A stretch of 64,000 nucleotides of DNA, taken from the NCBI GenBank assembly GCA_963838795.1, contig CAWISL010000005.1:310001-374000 (forward strand). Direction: 5' to 3'. Every line of letters begins with the position of its first letter. Position 1 is the first letter of the stretch. Both the position numbers and the translations under genes were made by a program. Below the pieces are notes generated by a model. That model saw only the letters and a program-made list of their open reading frames with translations, was not told the DNA's origin and made no database searches. The DNA comes from JAIBJN01 sp963838795 (lineage in GTDB: Bacteria; Actinomycetota; Thermoleophilia; Gaiellales; Gaiellaceae). This document shows positions 7,466 through 15,822 of this stretch, in pieces.

Positions 7466-8297
7466 GCGCGGCGAGCTCCTCCTCCGTCAGCTCGAGCTCC
7501 CCGGCGGCGACGTTCTCCTCCAGATGCACGACCGAGGCGGTCCCGGGGATCGGGACGACGACGGGAGAGCGCGCCAGGAGCCAGGCGAGCGCGACCTGGG
7601 CCGGAGTGGCGCTGTGGGCGCTTGCGATCTGCCCCAGCGGGCCGCCGGGCCGCGCAAGGTCACCAGCGGCCAGCGGGTACCAGGGGAGGAAGGCGATGCC
7701 CTGCCGCTCGCACTCCTTGAGCGCGTCCTCGGCCGAGCGGTCGGCGAGGCTGTAGCGGTTCTGGACGGAGGCGATCGGGACGAGCTCCTGGGCCTGCCGG
7801 AGCTGTGCGACGCTCACATTCGAGAGGCCGACGTGGCGGATCTTGCCCTCGGATCGCAGCCTGGCGAGCTCGCCGATGGTCTCCTCGAACGGGACGCTCG
7901 GATCGGGCGCGTGGAGCTGGTAGAGGTCGATGCGATCGAGGCGCAGACGGATGAGGCTTCCCTCGCATGCCTCGCGCAGGTGCTCCGGCCGCCCGTCCCG
8001 GGGCCATGCCCCGGACTCCGTGCGAAGGAGCCCGCCCTTCGTGGCGATGACGAGACCGTCCGGATAGGGGTGGAGCGCCTCGGCGATCAGAAGCTCGCTC
8101 ACCTCCGGGCCGTAGGCATCGGAGGTGTCGATCAGGTCGACGCCGAGCTCGACCGCCCGGCGAAGCACGCGGAGCGCGTTGTCGCGGTCGTCGGGCCACC
8201 CGAGGATCTTCGGCCCGGTGATGCGCATCGCTCCGAACCCGATCCGGCGAGCTTCGAGGTCGCCGCCGATCCGAAACGTGTCAGGCAAGCGAGCCAC
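7458..8297 (-). CDS. aldo/keto reductase
   Basis: NADPH-dependent carbonyl reductase with the TIM-barrel aldo/keto reductase fold. The catalytic tetrad is visible: Asp57 and Tyr62 in LIDTSDAYG, Lys87 in IATKGG, His129 in YQLHAPD. The cofactor region appears as SVQNRYSL and VPIPGTASVVHLEEN. 279 aa. GTG 8297 has no Shine-Dalgarno sequence, but a TAGGGT hexamer lies 6 nt upstream (8304-8309), so a leaderless transcript is likely. It is followed by the Gfo/Idh gene with overlap, which suggests joint action on sugars or related carbonyls (inference). Confidence 0.9.
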   Translation of the reverse strand: MARLPDTFRIGGDLEARRIGFGAMRITGPKILGWPDDRDNALRVLRRAVELGVDLIDTSDAYGPEVSELLIAEALHPYPDGLVIATKGGLLRTESGAWPRDGRPEHLREACEGSLIRLRLDRIDLYQLHAPDPSVPFEETIGELARLRSEGKIRHVGLSNVSVAQLRQAQELVPIASVQNRYSLADRSAEDALKECERQGIAFLPWYPLAAGDLARPGGPLGQIASAHSATPAQVALAWLLARSPVVVPIPGTASVVHLEENVAAGELELTEEELAALG

Positions 8298-8303
8298 TCG
8301 TTC

Positions 8304-8309
8304 ACCCTA
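8304..8309 (-). promoter_or_regulatory. predicted -10 element (TAGGGT), leaderless promoter of the aldo/keto reductase gene
   Basis: On the minus strand TAGGGT is followed by 6 nt and then GTG 8297. No Shine-Dalgarno sequence is present. Motif and spacing match the other TANNNT sites in this window. Confidence 0.4.
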
Positions 8310-8332
8310 GCTACGGCCGTGTCCCCACCGGC

Positions 8333-8361
8333 CATGCCCGGGGGTCAGACCCCTGGGCATG
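8333..8361. terminator. strong palindrome between the M20 peptidase and aldo/keto reductase genes
   Basis: CATGCCC and GGGCATG arms enclose GGGG-TCAGA-CCCC with one G-T wobble, making a 12-bp stem with a 5-nt loop. It lies just after the stop of the minus-strand peptidase gene, so it probably ends that transcript. There is no clear T-run. The GGGGTCAGACCCC core could also be a genome-wide repeat. Confidence 0.55.
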
Positions 8362-8370
8362 CCGAACGGG

Positions 8371-9468
8371 TCAGGCGGAGAGCTCGCGAGCCACCGCGGC
8401 GTAGATCTCGGCGCAGCGCTCGGCGCTCGCCAGGTCGACCCACTCCTCGACGGCGTGGGCGCCCTCGCCCGCCGGGCCGAAGACGACCGTGGGGATTCCC
8501 GCGGACGAGAGCAGGGCCGAGTCGGCCCAGAAGGGCACGCCGACGATCTCGGGGTCGCCGGCGTGGCGGGCAACGAGCTCGGCAATCGGCGCGCTCGCCG
8601 GCGTCTCGAACGGCTGCCGCCCGACGACGACGCGGATCTCCCCGTCGACCTCGCCGAGCAGCGCGCGCAGCTCGCCCTCGACGTGCGCGTCCGTCTCCCC
8701 GGGGATCGTGCGCCGCTCGCCCTTGAGGAGGCAACGCTCCGGATAGCTGGAGAACTCCTGTCCGCCTTCGATCACGGACGCGTGCAGCGAGCCGCTCCCG
8801 AGCAGCGCATGCGTCGGATCCGCGCGGAGGCGACGGTCGAGCTCCTGGATGCCGACGAGGACGTGGCCCATGTGCGCGATCGCGTCCACGCCCAGATCGG
8901 GCCGCGAGCCATGCGCCGCCCGGCCCTTTGTCTCGATCTCGAAGCCCACGAAGCCCTTGTGGGCGAGCGCGAGTCGCATCTCCGTGGGCTCGGAGACGAT
9001 CGCCGCATCGGCGGAATACCGCTCCACGACTCGAGCCGTGCCGATGCTCGCAACCTCCTCGTCGCAGACCGCGGTGACGAGCACGTCGCCGCGCAACCCG
9101 GCGCCCACGGCGTCGGCCCCGGCGACCATGATCGCCGCCAGCCCGGCCTTCATGTCGTAGGAGCCGCGTCCGTGCATCCGACCGTTCTCGACGGAGGGCT
9201 CGAAGGGGTGCTGCATGCCTCCCACCCCGACCGTGTCCATGTGCGCGTTCAGGAGCAGGGACTTGCCGCCCCCCGAGCCGCGGGCGACCCCCACCGCGTT
9301 GAAGCGCCCGGGCGCCACCTCCTCGACCTCGACCTCGAGCCCCGCGCTCTCGAGCCAGCGAGCGACGAAACGCGCGATCTCGCCCTCTCCCGCCGCGCCC
9401 GCGATCAGGTCGGGGTTGATCGAGTCGATGCGGACGAGGTCCCCGAGGAGCTCCGCCAATGCGCTCAC
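8371..9468 (-). CDS. M20-family metallopeptidase/deacylase (ArgE/DapE/ACY1 type)
   Basis: Zinc-dependent amidohydrolase of the M20 family, which includes acetylornithine deacetylase and succinyl-diaminopimelate desuccinylase. Metal and catalytic motifs: NAHMDTV near residue 75, GRGSYDMKAGLA (bridging Asp), CDEEVAS (catalytic Glu), VSEPTE, and the C-terminal His in EGAHAVEEW. The dimerisation domain lies between about 170 and 280. 365 aa. Substrate cannot be assigned; there are no arginine or lysine genes nearby. GTG start at 9468. A strong palindrome follows the stop. Confidence 0.88.
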   Translation of the reverse strand: MSALAELLGDLVRIDSINPDLIAGAAGEGEIARFVARWLESAGLEVEVEEVAPGRFNAVGVARGSGGGKSLLLNAHMDTVGVGGMQHPFEPSVENGRMHGRGSYDMKAGLAAIMVAGADAVGAGLRGDVLVTAVCDEEVASIGTARVVERYSADAAIVSEPTEMRLALAHKGFVGFEIETKGRAAHGSRPDLGVDAIAHMGHVLVGIQELDRRLRADPTHALLGSGSLHASVIEGGQEFSSYPERCLLKGERRTIPGETDAHVEGELRALLGEVDGEIRVVVGRQPFETPASAPIAELVARHAGDPEIVGVPFWADSALLSSAGIPTVVFGPAGEGAHAVEEWVDLASAERCAEIYAAVARELSA

Positions 9469-9487
9469 TAGTCTCTGGGCCGCGATC

Positions 9488-10798
9488 CTACGTCTCGGCG
9501 CTGGCGGCTTCCTCCGGAGCCTCCTCGTCCTCGAGCTCGCGCTCGACGAACTCGACCTCCAGGCGCTCGATGCGCTGTCCGTCCACCTCCACGACCTGGA
9601 AGCGGAGCCCGTCGTAATCCACGTCGTCCCCGGGCTGGGGCGCGCGGCCGAGCTCGCCGAAGACGAACCCGGCCACCGTGTGGTAGTCCTCCTGCGGCAG
9701 CCCGGTGTCGAACTGCTCGTTGAAGTCGTCGATGGTGAACGTCCCGTGGATGCGGATGCGGCGGTCGTCGATCCGCTCCACCGACTCGTCGGGAAGGTCG
9801 TATTCGTCCTCGATCTCGCCGACGATCTCCTCGAGCAGGTCCTCGAGCGTCACGATTCCCTGGACGGCGCCGTACTCGTCTACGACGAGGGCCAGGTGCT
9901 GGTTCTGGCGCCTGAACTCCGCCAGGAGCGACGCCAGGTCCTTCGTTTCCGGGACGACGTAGGCGGGACGGACGATCCCCTCGATGACGACGTTGTCGAT
10001 GCCCATGTCGTAGAGGGCGCCGAAGAGGTCGCGGACGTGGAGGATGCCGATCACGTCGTCGAGCGAGCCGCGGTACACGGGATAGCGGGTGTACGGGGAG
10101 TCGATGACCGCTGCAAGCGCCTCCTGCGGAGGAAGCTCGACGGAGAGCGCCACGACCTCGGGCCGCGGGACCATCACGTCGTGGGCCTCCTTGTCCGCGA
10201 AGTCGAAGACCTTGTAGAGCATCTCCTCCTCGGCCTGCTCGATCTCCTCGGTCTGCGCCACGATCAGGCGGATGTCCTCTTCCGTGTGCATGGTCATCCC
10301 GGCAGGCGCCGGTTGGACGCCGAAGAGACGGGCGATGCCGTTCGCGGATTTCTGCAGGAGCCAGACGAGCGGATGGGTGATCCGGCCCAGCCAGTCGAGC
10401 GGGACGGCGAGCCAGACCGCCATGCGCTCGGCCCGCTGGAGCGCGATCGACTTCGGCACGAGCTCGCCCAGGACAACGCTCAGGTAGGTCAGGATCAGGA
10501 ACGAGAGGAAAAACGCGACGCCGCGTGAGAGCCAGTCGCCGAAGAAGCCCGAGAGGAGCGGCTCTCCGACCGCACCGAGCAGGATCCCGAAGATCGTGAT
10601 CCCGACCTGCACCGTGGAGATGAAGCGAACCGGCTCGTCGAGCAGCCCGAGCGCCGTCTTCGCGCGCCGGTTCCCGCGCTTGGCCAGCTCCTCGAGACGG
10701 CCGCGCCGCGCGGTGACGAGCGAGTACTCGGCGGCCACGAAGACCGCATTCCCCAAGACGAGCAGGAGAATGACGATGACGCGGAGGAAATCGCTCAC
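9488..10798 (-). CDS. CNNM/CorC-type membrane protein with CBS pair (hemolysin-family)
   Basis: Membrane protein of the UPF0053/CNNM family, linked to Mg2+ and Co2+ homeostasis. Residues 1-145 form the DUF21 membrane domain with about three to four helices (VIVILLLVLGNAVFVAAEYSL; AFFLSFLILTYLSVVLGELVPK). Then a Bateman module with two CBS domains (VMVPRPEVVALS; LALVVDEYGAVQGIVTLEDLLEEIVGEI) and a C-terminal CorC/HlyC transporter-associated domain (EDYHTVAGFVFGELGR). Acidic tail. 436 aa, full length. It is followed 19 bases later by the M20 gene on the same strand. Confidence 0.92.
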   Translation of the reverse strand: MSDFLRVIVILLLVLGNAVFVAAEYSLVTARRGRLEELAKRGNRRAKTALGLLDEPVRFISTVQVGITIFGILLGAVGEPLLSGFFGDWLSRGVAFFLSFLILTYLSVVLGELVPKSIALQRAERMAVWLAVPLDWLGRITHPLVWLLQKSANGIARLFGVQPAPAGMTMHTEEDIRLIVAQTEEIEQAEEEMLYKVFDFADKEAHDVMVPRPEVVALSVELPPQEALAAVIDSPYTRYPVYRGSLDDVIGILHVRDLFGALYDMGIDNVVIEGIVRPAYVVPETKDLASLLAEFRRQNQHLALVVDEYGAVQGIVTLEDLLEEIVGEIEDEYDLPDESVERIDDRRIRIHGTFTIDDFNEQFDTGLPQEDYHTVAGFVFGELGRAPQPGDDVDYDGLRFQVVEVDGQRIERLEVEFVERELEDEEAPEEAASAET

Positions 10799-10871
10799 AG
10801 GCGCGCCGACCCGTGAGCGTCGGTACTAGGCGGTATCTCGTCCAAGTGTCGCACTGAGGATAGCGCAGGGC

Positions 10872-11831
10872 TCAGAGGTCGACGCCCGCGGCCAGCGTCC
10901 GCAGAGGCTCGAGGTCGGGCGAGAGGATCGCCAGGTCGGCGCGGTAGCCGGGTGCGATCCGCCCACGGTCGGCGAGACCGAGCACCTGCGCGGGGACGAG
11001 GCTCGCCATCCTGGCGGCCTCGGCCAGCCCGAAGCGCGCCATGCGCGCGACGACAGTGGCGCCGCTCCGGTCGCCGCCGAGGAGCGACCCGTCTCCCCGA
11101 TGGTGCGGCGAGGGCACCTTGTCGCTCGTGAGCGCGATCCTGCCGGGCCCCGCCACGCGGACGGCGAGCTCCTCCAAGAGCGGATGCAGGTGGCGGCCGT
11201 CTGGGATCAGCCCGATCGTCGCCCGCTCGTCGAGGAGCAGCGTGAGGACGGGGCCGGGCGAGCGTGCCCGCGGCGGCTTCATCGCGTTCCAGAGGTGCGT
11301 GGCGAAGCGCGCGCCGGCGTCCAGCGCCGCGCTCGTCGTCAGGTCGTTCGCGTGCGTGTGGCCGAGCGCGGCGACGATCCCGGCCGCGGCCAGCCGCTCG
11401 ACCGCGAGGAGCGCGAGCGGGAGCTCCGGCGCCAGGGTGACCAGGCGAACGAGCTCGGACGCGTCCGCCCACTCGTCGACGACGCCGAGATCGACGGGCG
11501 TCAGCTCCTCGACCGGGATCGCACCAGCCGCCTGCGGGTTCAGAAAGGGCCCCTCCAGGTGGAGGCCAAGGCAGAGCGGGTCCTCCACGGCCTCGACGCG
11601 GCGCGTGGCGAGCAGGTAGCCCGTGACGCCGGTCGCTGCCAGGCCCTCCGGGTCGTACACCTGCAGGTCGATGAAGCCCGGGAAGACGAGCGGCTCCTGG
11701 GTTCCGCCCTCGCGCCGCTCGACCGTGGCGATGGCTCCGTCCTCGACGACGAGCGTTCCCGGGAAGGGGCCCTCGATCGGGTCAACGAGAAGTCCCTCTA
11801 AAGTGTGACGGCTTCGCACCCGATCTATCAT
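10872..11831 (-). CDS. nagA: N-acetylglucosamine-6-phosphate deacetylase
   Basis: Amidohydrolase that removes acetate from GlcNAc-6-phosphate in cell-wall amino-sugar recycling. The start of the barrel reads VFPGFIDLQVYD; E. coli NagA likewise has Gln instead of the HxH motif here. Metal ligands follow in order: HLEGPFL, LGHTHAND and THLWNAM; the catalytic Asp sits in LTSDKVP. The C-terminal GYRADLAIL strand is typical. 319 aa, slightly short. ATG 11831 was chosen because the open frame upstream runs into the divergent response regulator. No nagB or PTS gene is adjacent. Confidence 0.88.
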   Translation of the reverse strand: MIDRVRSRHTLEGLLVDPIEGPFPGTLVVEDGAIATVERREGGTQEPLVFPGFIDLQVYDPEGLAATGVTGYLLATRRVEAVEDPLCLGLHLEGPFLNPQAAGAIPVEELTPVDLGVVDEWADASELVRLVTLAPELPLALLAVERLAAAGIVAALGHTHANDLTTSAALDAGARFATHLWNAMKPPRARSPGPVLTLLLDERATIGLIPDGRHLHPLLEELAVRVAGPGRIALTSDKVPSPHHRGDGSLLGGDRSGATVVARMARFGLAEAARMASLVPAQVLGLADRGRIAPGYRADLAILSPDLEPLRTLAAGVDL

Positions 11832-11855
11832 CGTGCCTGGGGAGCGAGCCGCACT

Positions 11856-12476
11856 ATGTCCAACGAAATCACCTGCCTGATCGCCGACGACCACGAGGTC
11901 GTGAGAGAGGGGCTGCGCCTCTCCCTCTCCCGCGCGCCGCAGATCCGCGTCGTGGGCGAGGCTTCGGACGGCGCGAGCGCGGTCGCGGTCGCGGAGCGCC
12001 GGCGGCCGAACGTCGTGATCATGGACGTGCGCATGCCCGGCATGGACGGGCTCGAAGCCACGAAGATCCTGGCGGAGCGCCTGCCGCAGACGGCCGTGCT
12101 CATCTTTACGGCGTACGGGGAGCGAAGCCTCCTCGGCCGCGGTCTCGAGGCGGGCGCCAAGGGCTACATCTTGAAGGAAGCGCCTCATCAGACGCTGCTG
12201 CGGGCGATCGAGAAGGTCGCGAGCGGCGAGGGCTACGTGGATCCGGCCCTCATGCCGGCACTCCTCACGCGTGAGCGGGAGGAGATGCTCACCGGGCGGG
12301 AGCGCGAGATCCTGCAGCTGCTCGCCGACGGGATGTCCAATGCGGACGTGGCGGCGAGGCTCTTCATCAGCCAGGAGACGGTGAAAAGCCACGTCCGGCA
12401 CATCCTCGCCAAGCTCGAGGCGGACACGCGCACCCATGCAGTCGCCATCGCGCTGCGGGAATCGATCATCGACTGA
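11856..12476 (+). CDS. NarL/FixJ-family response regulator
   Basis: Two-component transcription factor. Receiver domain about residues 5-120: acidic pair in IADDHEVV, phospho-acceptor Asp in VVIMDVRMPGMDGLEA, Thr in IFTAYGE and Lys in YILKEAP. A LuxR-type helix-turn-helix follows (LTGREREILQLLADGMSNADVA; FISQETVKSHVRHIL). 206 aa. ATG 11856 is preceded by GGGGAGCGAG. Its kinase partner begins 15 bases after the stop. Divergent from nagA. Confidence 0.93.
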   Translation: MSNEITCLIADDHEVVREGLRLSLSRAPQIRVVGEASDGASAVAVAERRRPNVVIMDVRMPGMDGLEATKILAERLPQTAVLIFTAYGERSLLGRGLEAGAKGYILKEAPHQTLLRAIEKVASGEGYVDPALMPALLTREREEMLTGREREILQLLADGMSNADVAARLFISQETVKSHVRHILAKLEADTRTHAVAIALRESIID

Positions 12477-12491
12477 TCGCTACGCTCAGGG

Positions 12492-13703
12492 GTGAGCGTG
12501 GGCGCTTGGGCTTCTCGCAACGCACGCGGCATCCTCGTCGCCTGCACGGTCGGCGCGGCGTTGGTCGGCGCGCTCGGCCTCGCGTTCGGCGAAGCTGCTG
12601 TCGCGGCCGGGGGCCTCGTGGCCTCGACGGCGTTCTTCGGAGCCTTCGCGCTCTACCTGATCGTCTCGGAGCGGCGACGGCACGAGTCGGCCGAGGACGA
12701 GCTCCAGGCCCAGGCGACGTTCCTCGAGTCGCTGGTCGACTCCATCGGGGCGGTCTCGTCCACGCTCGACGCGACCGAGATCCTCGACCGCACCTGTGAG
12801 GAAGCCAGGCGTCTCTTCGACGCCCGCAGCGCGCGCATCCTCCCGGCCGGTCGCCCAGACGGCGACGAGGCTCGCCCCGGCGGCGAGCGCATGATCGTCC
12901 CGCTGGCAGTCCACGGGGAGCGCCTCGGCGATCTCGAGCTCACCCGCACGGCGCCGTTTCACCGCTGGGATCACATGCGCGCGACCGTGCTCGCGGACTT
13001 CGCCGCCCGCGCGGTCGAGAACTCCCACCTGCTCGAGGAGGCTCGCGAACGGGAGGCCGAGCGAGAGCGCCTCACCGAGCGTCTGATCACGGCGGAGCAG
13101 GACGAGCGGCGCCGCCTCTCGCTCTTCCTCCACGACGGGCCGCTCCAGTCGATGTCCGGTATCGCGCTCATGCACGACGCGGCTCTCGCGGCGCTTCAGG
13201 ACGGCCGCAGCGACGACGCCGCGAAGGTGATCGAGAACTCGCTGGAGAAGGAGCGCGACACGATCCGGGTGCTCCGCGACCTGTCGTTCGCGATCGAGCC
13301 GCTCGTCCTGCGCGACGCCGGGTTCTTCGCGGCGGTGAGGGCCCTCGGCGACCAGATCGAGGCCACGCACCGGATCACCGTCCTCACGGACGTCGAATCC
13401 GGCGAGCTCCTCGGGGAGAAGACCCAGGTAGCCCTCTACCAGATCATCCGCGAGTCGTTGAACCAGGCGGTGCGCCGACGGCCGTTGAAGATCGAGGTCG
13501 CGGTACGCCAGCGGGAGGACGGCGGGTTCGAGTCCGAGATCATCGACGACGGCGTCGAGGAGCGCCGCCGAGCGTCCATCGAGGCGATCGACGAGCGCGT
13601 GAAGATTCTCAACGGCCGGCTCTCGATCGAGAGCGGCGAGCACGGCGGCACGCTGGTTCGCGTCGTGGTGCCTCCGTACGTCGCCGCGGCACGCGGCGGC
13701 TAA
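12492..13703 (+). CDS. sensor histidine kinase (HisKA_3/NarX type)
   Basis: Partner of the preceding response regulator. Two N-terminal membrane helices (GILVACTVGAALVGALGLAFG; GGLVASTAFFGAFALYLIV), a short GAF-like sensor region, a coiled segment rich in Glu/Arg, then the HisKA_3 phospho-acceptor in EQDERRRLSLFLHDGPLQ. The ATPase domain keeps an Asn in ESLNQAV, but its G1 box reads DDGVEERRR where DxGxG is usual, so the lid motif is degenerate. The C-terminus is conventional (ERVKILNGRLSIES, GGTLVRVVVPP). 403 aa. GTG 12492 sits 5 nt after TACGCT. Confidence 0.88.
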   Translation: MSVGAWASRNARGILVACTVGAALVGALGLAFGEAAVAAGGLVASTAFFGAFALYLIVSERRRHESAEDELQAQATFLESLVDSIGAVSSTLDATEILDRTCEEARRLFDARSARILPAGRPDGDEARPGGERMIVPLAVHGERLGDLELTRTAPFHRWDHMRATVLADFAARAVENSHLLEEAREREAERERLTERLITAEQDERRRLSLFLHDGPLQSMSGIALMHDAALAALQDGRSDDAAKVIENSLEKERDTIRVLRDLSFAIEPLVLRDAGFFAAVRALGDQIEATHRITVLTDVESGELLGEKTQVALYQIIRESLNQAVRRRPLKIEVAVRQREDGGFESEIIDDGVEERRRASIEAIDERVKILNGRLSIESGEHGGTLVRVVVPPYVAAARGG

Positions 13704-13740
13704 CGCCTCCGCGTCACAGCCGTGGCGCCTGGATCCGCAC

Positions 13741-13746
13741 TAGACT
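13741..13746 (+). promoter_or_regulatory. predicted -10 element (TAGACT), leaderless start of the small ORF at 13755
   Basis: TAGACT is followed by 8 nt and ATG 13755, with no Shine-Dalgarno sequence. Position matches other leaderless-type starts in the window. Confidence 0.4.
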
Positions 13747-13754
13747 TGCGCCGG

Positions 13755-13949
13755 ATGCACGTCGAGAGGAAGTACCTGCTCTTCGTCTCCAAGCCGTCTG
13801 GCTACGAGCTGCTCGAGCGCGACGGCGAGCCTCCGGCCGCGGGGGTCGAGATCGAGCTCGAGGAGGGCGCCCGTTTTACGGTCGTCAAGCTCGGCCCGTC
13901 GCCCCTCCCCGATGACGGCCGCGCCTGCGCCTACCTGCAGGCTGCCTGA
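13755..13949 (+). CDS. small conserved-looking protein, function unknown
   Basis: 64 aa, soluble, acidic, rich in beta-forming stretches: MHVERKYLLFVSKPSGYELL, then GVEIELEEGARFTVVKLG and a short tail. No cysteine, membrane segment or known motif. It is supported by a good TAGACT element 8 nt upstream, normal codon use, and its place in the gap between the kinase and the convergent FAD gene. I do not recognise the family. Confidence 0.55.
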   Translation: MHVERKYLLFVSKPSGYELLERDGEPPAAGVEIELEEGARFTVVKLGPSPLPDDGRACAYLQAA

Positions 13950-13971
13950 CCCCCCCACCACCACCAGACCG

Positions 13972-15018
13972 TCAATCGAGCGCGTCCTCGGCGGCGATTC
14001 GGCCGAGGACGAGGGCAGCGGCGAGGGCGCTCGACCAGCCGCCCGTCGAGATGCCGCCCACGTCCGCCCCGGCGGCCCACAGGCCGTCGGCGGCTCTGCC
14101 CCGCATGTCGACGCGGATGCCGCCCAGCGTCGTCGTGATCGCGGCCACGACCTGGATCCGGGTCGCGCCGTCGGCCCGCTCGACCGGGGCTCCGGACTCC
14201 CGCGCCGCCTCGATCGCCTCCCCGATCGTGCGGTCGCGGACGCGCTCGCCCCTCACCTCGTCGCGGACGACGTACCAGGCACTCGCGCCCGGCTGAAGCG
14301 CCGTCCACTGGACGACGTCGACGTCTGCCCAGTGGCGGGGCTCGAAACGATCCCCGCGGACGTTCTCGACGAGCGCGTGGCGCGCGTAGACCTGGGCGAG
14401 CGGCACGAAGTCGCCGGGCTCGATACGGGGCGCCGCGGCCAGATTCCGGCCGTAGAACTCGTCGAGCCCCGGCGACAACTCCGCTCCCCGGGCGAGGGCG
14501 AGCCTGAGGCCGTCGCCGGCGCTCCACGGATTGGCGCGGAGAACGAGATGCTCGGGGGTGATGTGGCGTCGCACGAGCTCCGGATCGCCTTGGAAGCCCC
14601 CCGTGGCAAGGATTGTCGGAGCGTCGTCGGGAAGCTCGGTGAGCGCGGCGTCCAGCCGGATCTCGCCGGCGCGGCGCGCCAGCGCCTCCGTCAACCCCCG
14701 TGGATCGACGCGGACGCCGGTCGTGCGCGGGTTGCCCGTCTCCCGTGCGACGACAGGAGCGCCCAGCGACTCGACCCAGGCGAGCGCCTCGTCGAGCCCT
14801 TCCCAGACCACGCGTTGGAGCGTCGGATCGCCATCAGGGCACTCGGCCCGGAAGACCTCCCAGTCGCGGTAGCGCCAGACGACGCCGCTCGAAAGGAGCA
14901 TCGAGCCGCCAGGGTGGGAGCCCTTCTCGTGGACGACGACCTCGGCGCCGAGCTCGCGCGCGCGGGCCGCCGCGGCCAGGCCCGCCATGCCGGCGCCCGC
15001 GACCACGAGGTTCGGCAC
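13972..15018 (-). CDS. FAD-dependent oxidoreductase (FAD_binding_2, fumarate reductase/ketosteroid dehydrogenase-like)
   Basis: Flavoprotein with a Rossmann dinucleotide motif at the N-terminus (VVAGAGMAGLAAAARA, then Glu in VVVHEKGSHPGGS), a second FAD contact in ILATGGFQGDPELV, and a C-terminal FAD motif (GLWAAGADVGGISTGGWSS). These features fit the family of fumarate reductase flavoprotein and 3-ketosteroid dehydrogenases. 348 aa, shorter than most relatives, with a compact capping domain. Substrate unknown. Its start is 4 bases from the end of the VOC gene upstream on the same strand, so the two are probably coexpressed. Confidence 0.85.
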   Translation of the reverse strand: MPNLVVAGAGMAGLAAAARARELGAEVVVHEKGSHPGGSMLLSSGVVWRYRDWEVFRAECPDGDPTLQRVVWEGLDEALAWVESLGAPVVARETGNPRTTGVRVDPRGLTEALARRAGEIRLDAALTELPDDAPTILATGGFQGDPELVRRHITPEHLVLRANPWSAGDGLRLALARGAELSPGLDEFYGRNLAAAPRIEPGDFVPLAQVYARHALVENVRGDRFEPRHWADVDVVQWTALQPGASAWYVVRDEVRGERVRDRTIGEAIEAARESGAPVERADGATRIQVVAAITTTLGGIRVDMRGRAADGLWAAGADVGGISTGGWSSALAAALVLGRIAAEDALD

Positions 15019-15022
15019 CGGG

Positions 15023-15703
15023 CTACGTGAGGGAGAACGTCGACTTGTGCTCGACGTACTCGAGCTTGATCCGGTTCGGGCCCCAGACGAAGACCGCGTA
15101 CGTGTTGGGCGCGTCGACGACGTCGGCGATCTCGAGGCCGCGGCGCTCCGCCTCCTCGATGTGGTCGTCGGCCGACTCCACGCGCAGCCCCAGGTGGTTG
15201 AGCAGAGGCCGCTCGCTCTCGCCCGGATCGCCCTGCTCGAGCAGGATCGACGCGTCGCCGGCGCGGAGGCGGCCGTCTGCGGAATCGAAGCCGAGCTCGG
15301 CGAGCTGGGCGAACGTCGCGTCGGGATCGGGAACGCGGAAGGCCACGTGATGGAGGTCGTACTCGACGCCCTCGTCTACCTCGACGAGAGCGAGCCGTAG
15401 TCCCTCGCCGGCTTCGAGCTCGGCACGCCCGTCCACCCGCTCGACCTCCACATCGGCAGGGAGAGCAGCCAACGCCTCCTCCAGATCGAAGACCCGAAGG
15501 CCCACCCGCGCGAGAACGCCCTGGTCACGCGGCCCCTCCGCGGCGAACAGCGTGAGCTTGCCACGCCGCGCGTCGGAGCCGAGGAGGGTGAACCTCTCGG
15601 TCCGGTCGACCACGTGCACGCCGGTGTGCGAGGTAAGGAAGCCCGCGAGCGCGTCGCGGTCGGCGACCCAGAGCGCCACATGGTCGAGAGTCATGATCGT
15701 CAT
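15023..15703 (-). CDS. two-domain VOC-family (glyoxalase/dioxygenase-fold) protein
   Basis: Vicinal oxygen chelate protein with two repeats: TLDHVALWVADRDALAGFL at the N-terminus and DLHHVAFRVPDPDATFAQLA near residue 110, followed by LLNHLGLRVESADDHIEEAE and a C-terminal FVWGPNRIKLEYVEH that carries the conserved Glu. Possible activities include extradiol-type dioxygenase or 4-hydroxyphenylpyruvate-like chemistry; I cannot choose. Start: ATG 15703 (MTIMTLDHVALW) fits the domain start; ATG 15721 is an alternative. Coupled to the FAD gene downstream. Confidence 0.82.
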   Translation of the reverse strand: MTIMTLDHVALWVADRDALAGFLTSHTGVHVVDRTERFTLLGSDARRGKLTLFAAEGPRDQGVLARVGLRVFDLEEALAALPADVEVERVDGRAELEAGEGLRLALVEVDEGVEYDLHHVAFRVPDPDATFAQLAELGFDSADGRLRAGDASILLEQGDPGESERPLLNHLGLRVESADDHIEEAERRGLEIADVVDAPNTYAVFVWGPNRIKLEYVEHKSTFSLT

Positions 15704-15822
15704 CGGTCGGAGCGTACCCATCTCCTGTTTGTGTCGAACGGCCGCTCCGTCTTACGCATTCCGTCGGCCCGCGGCGGGCGACGTAGAATCGCTCCCGTCA
15801 CCAGCTGAGGAGGTTCAGCCCG

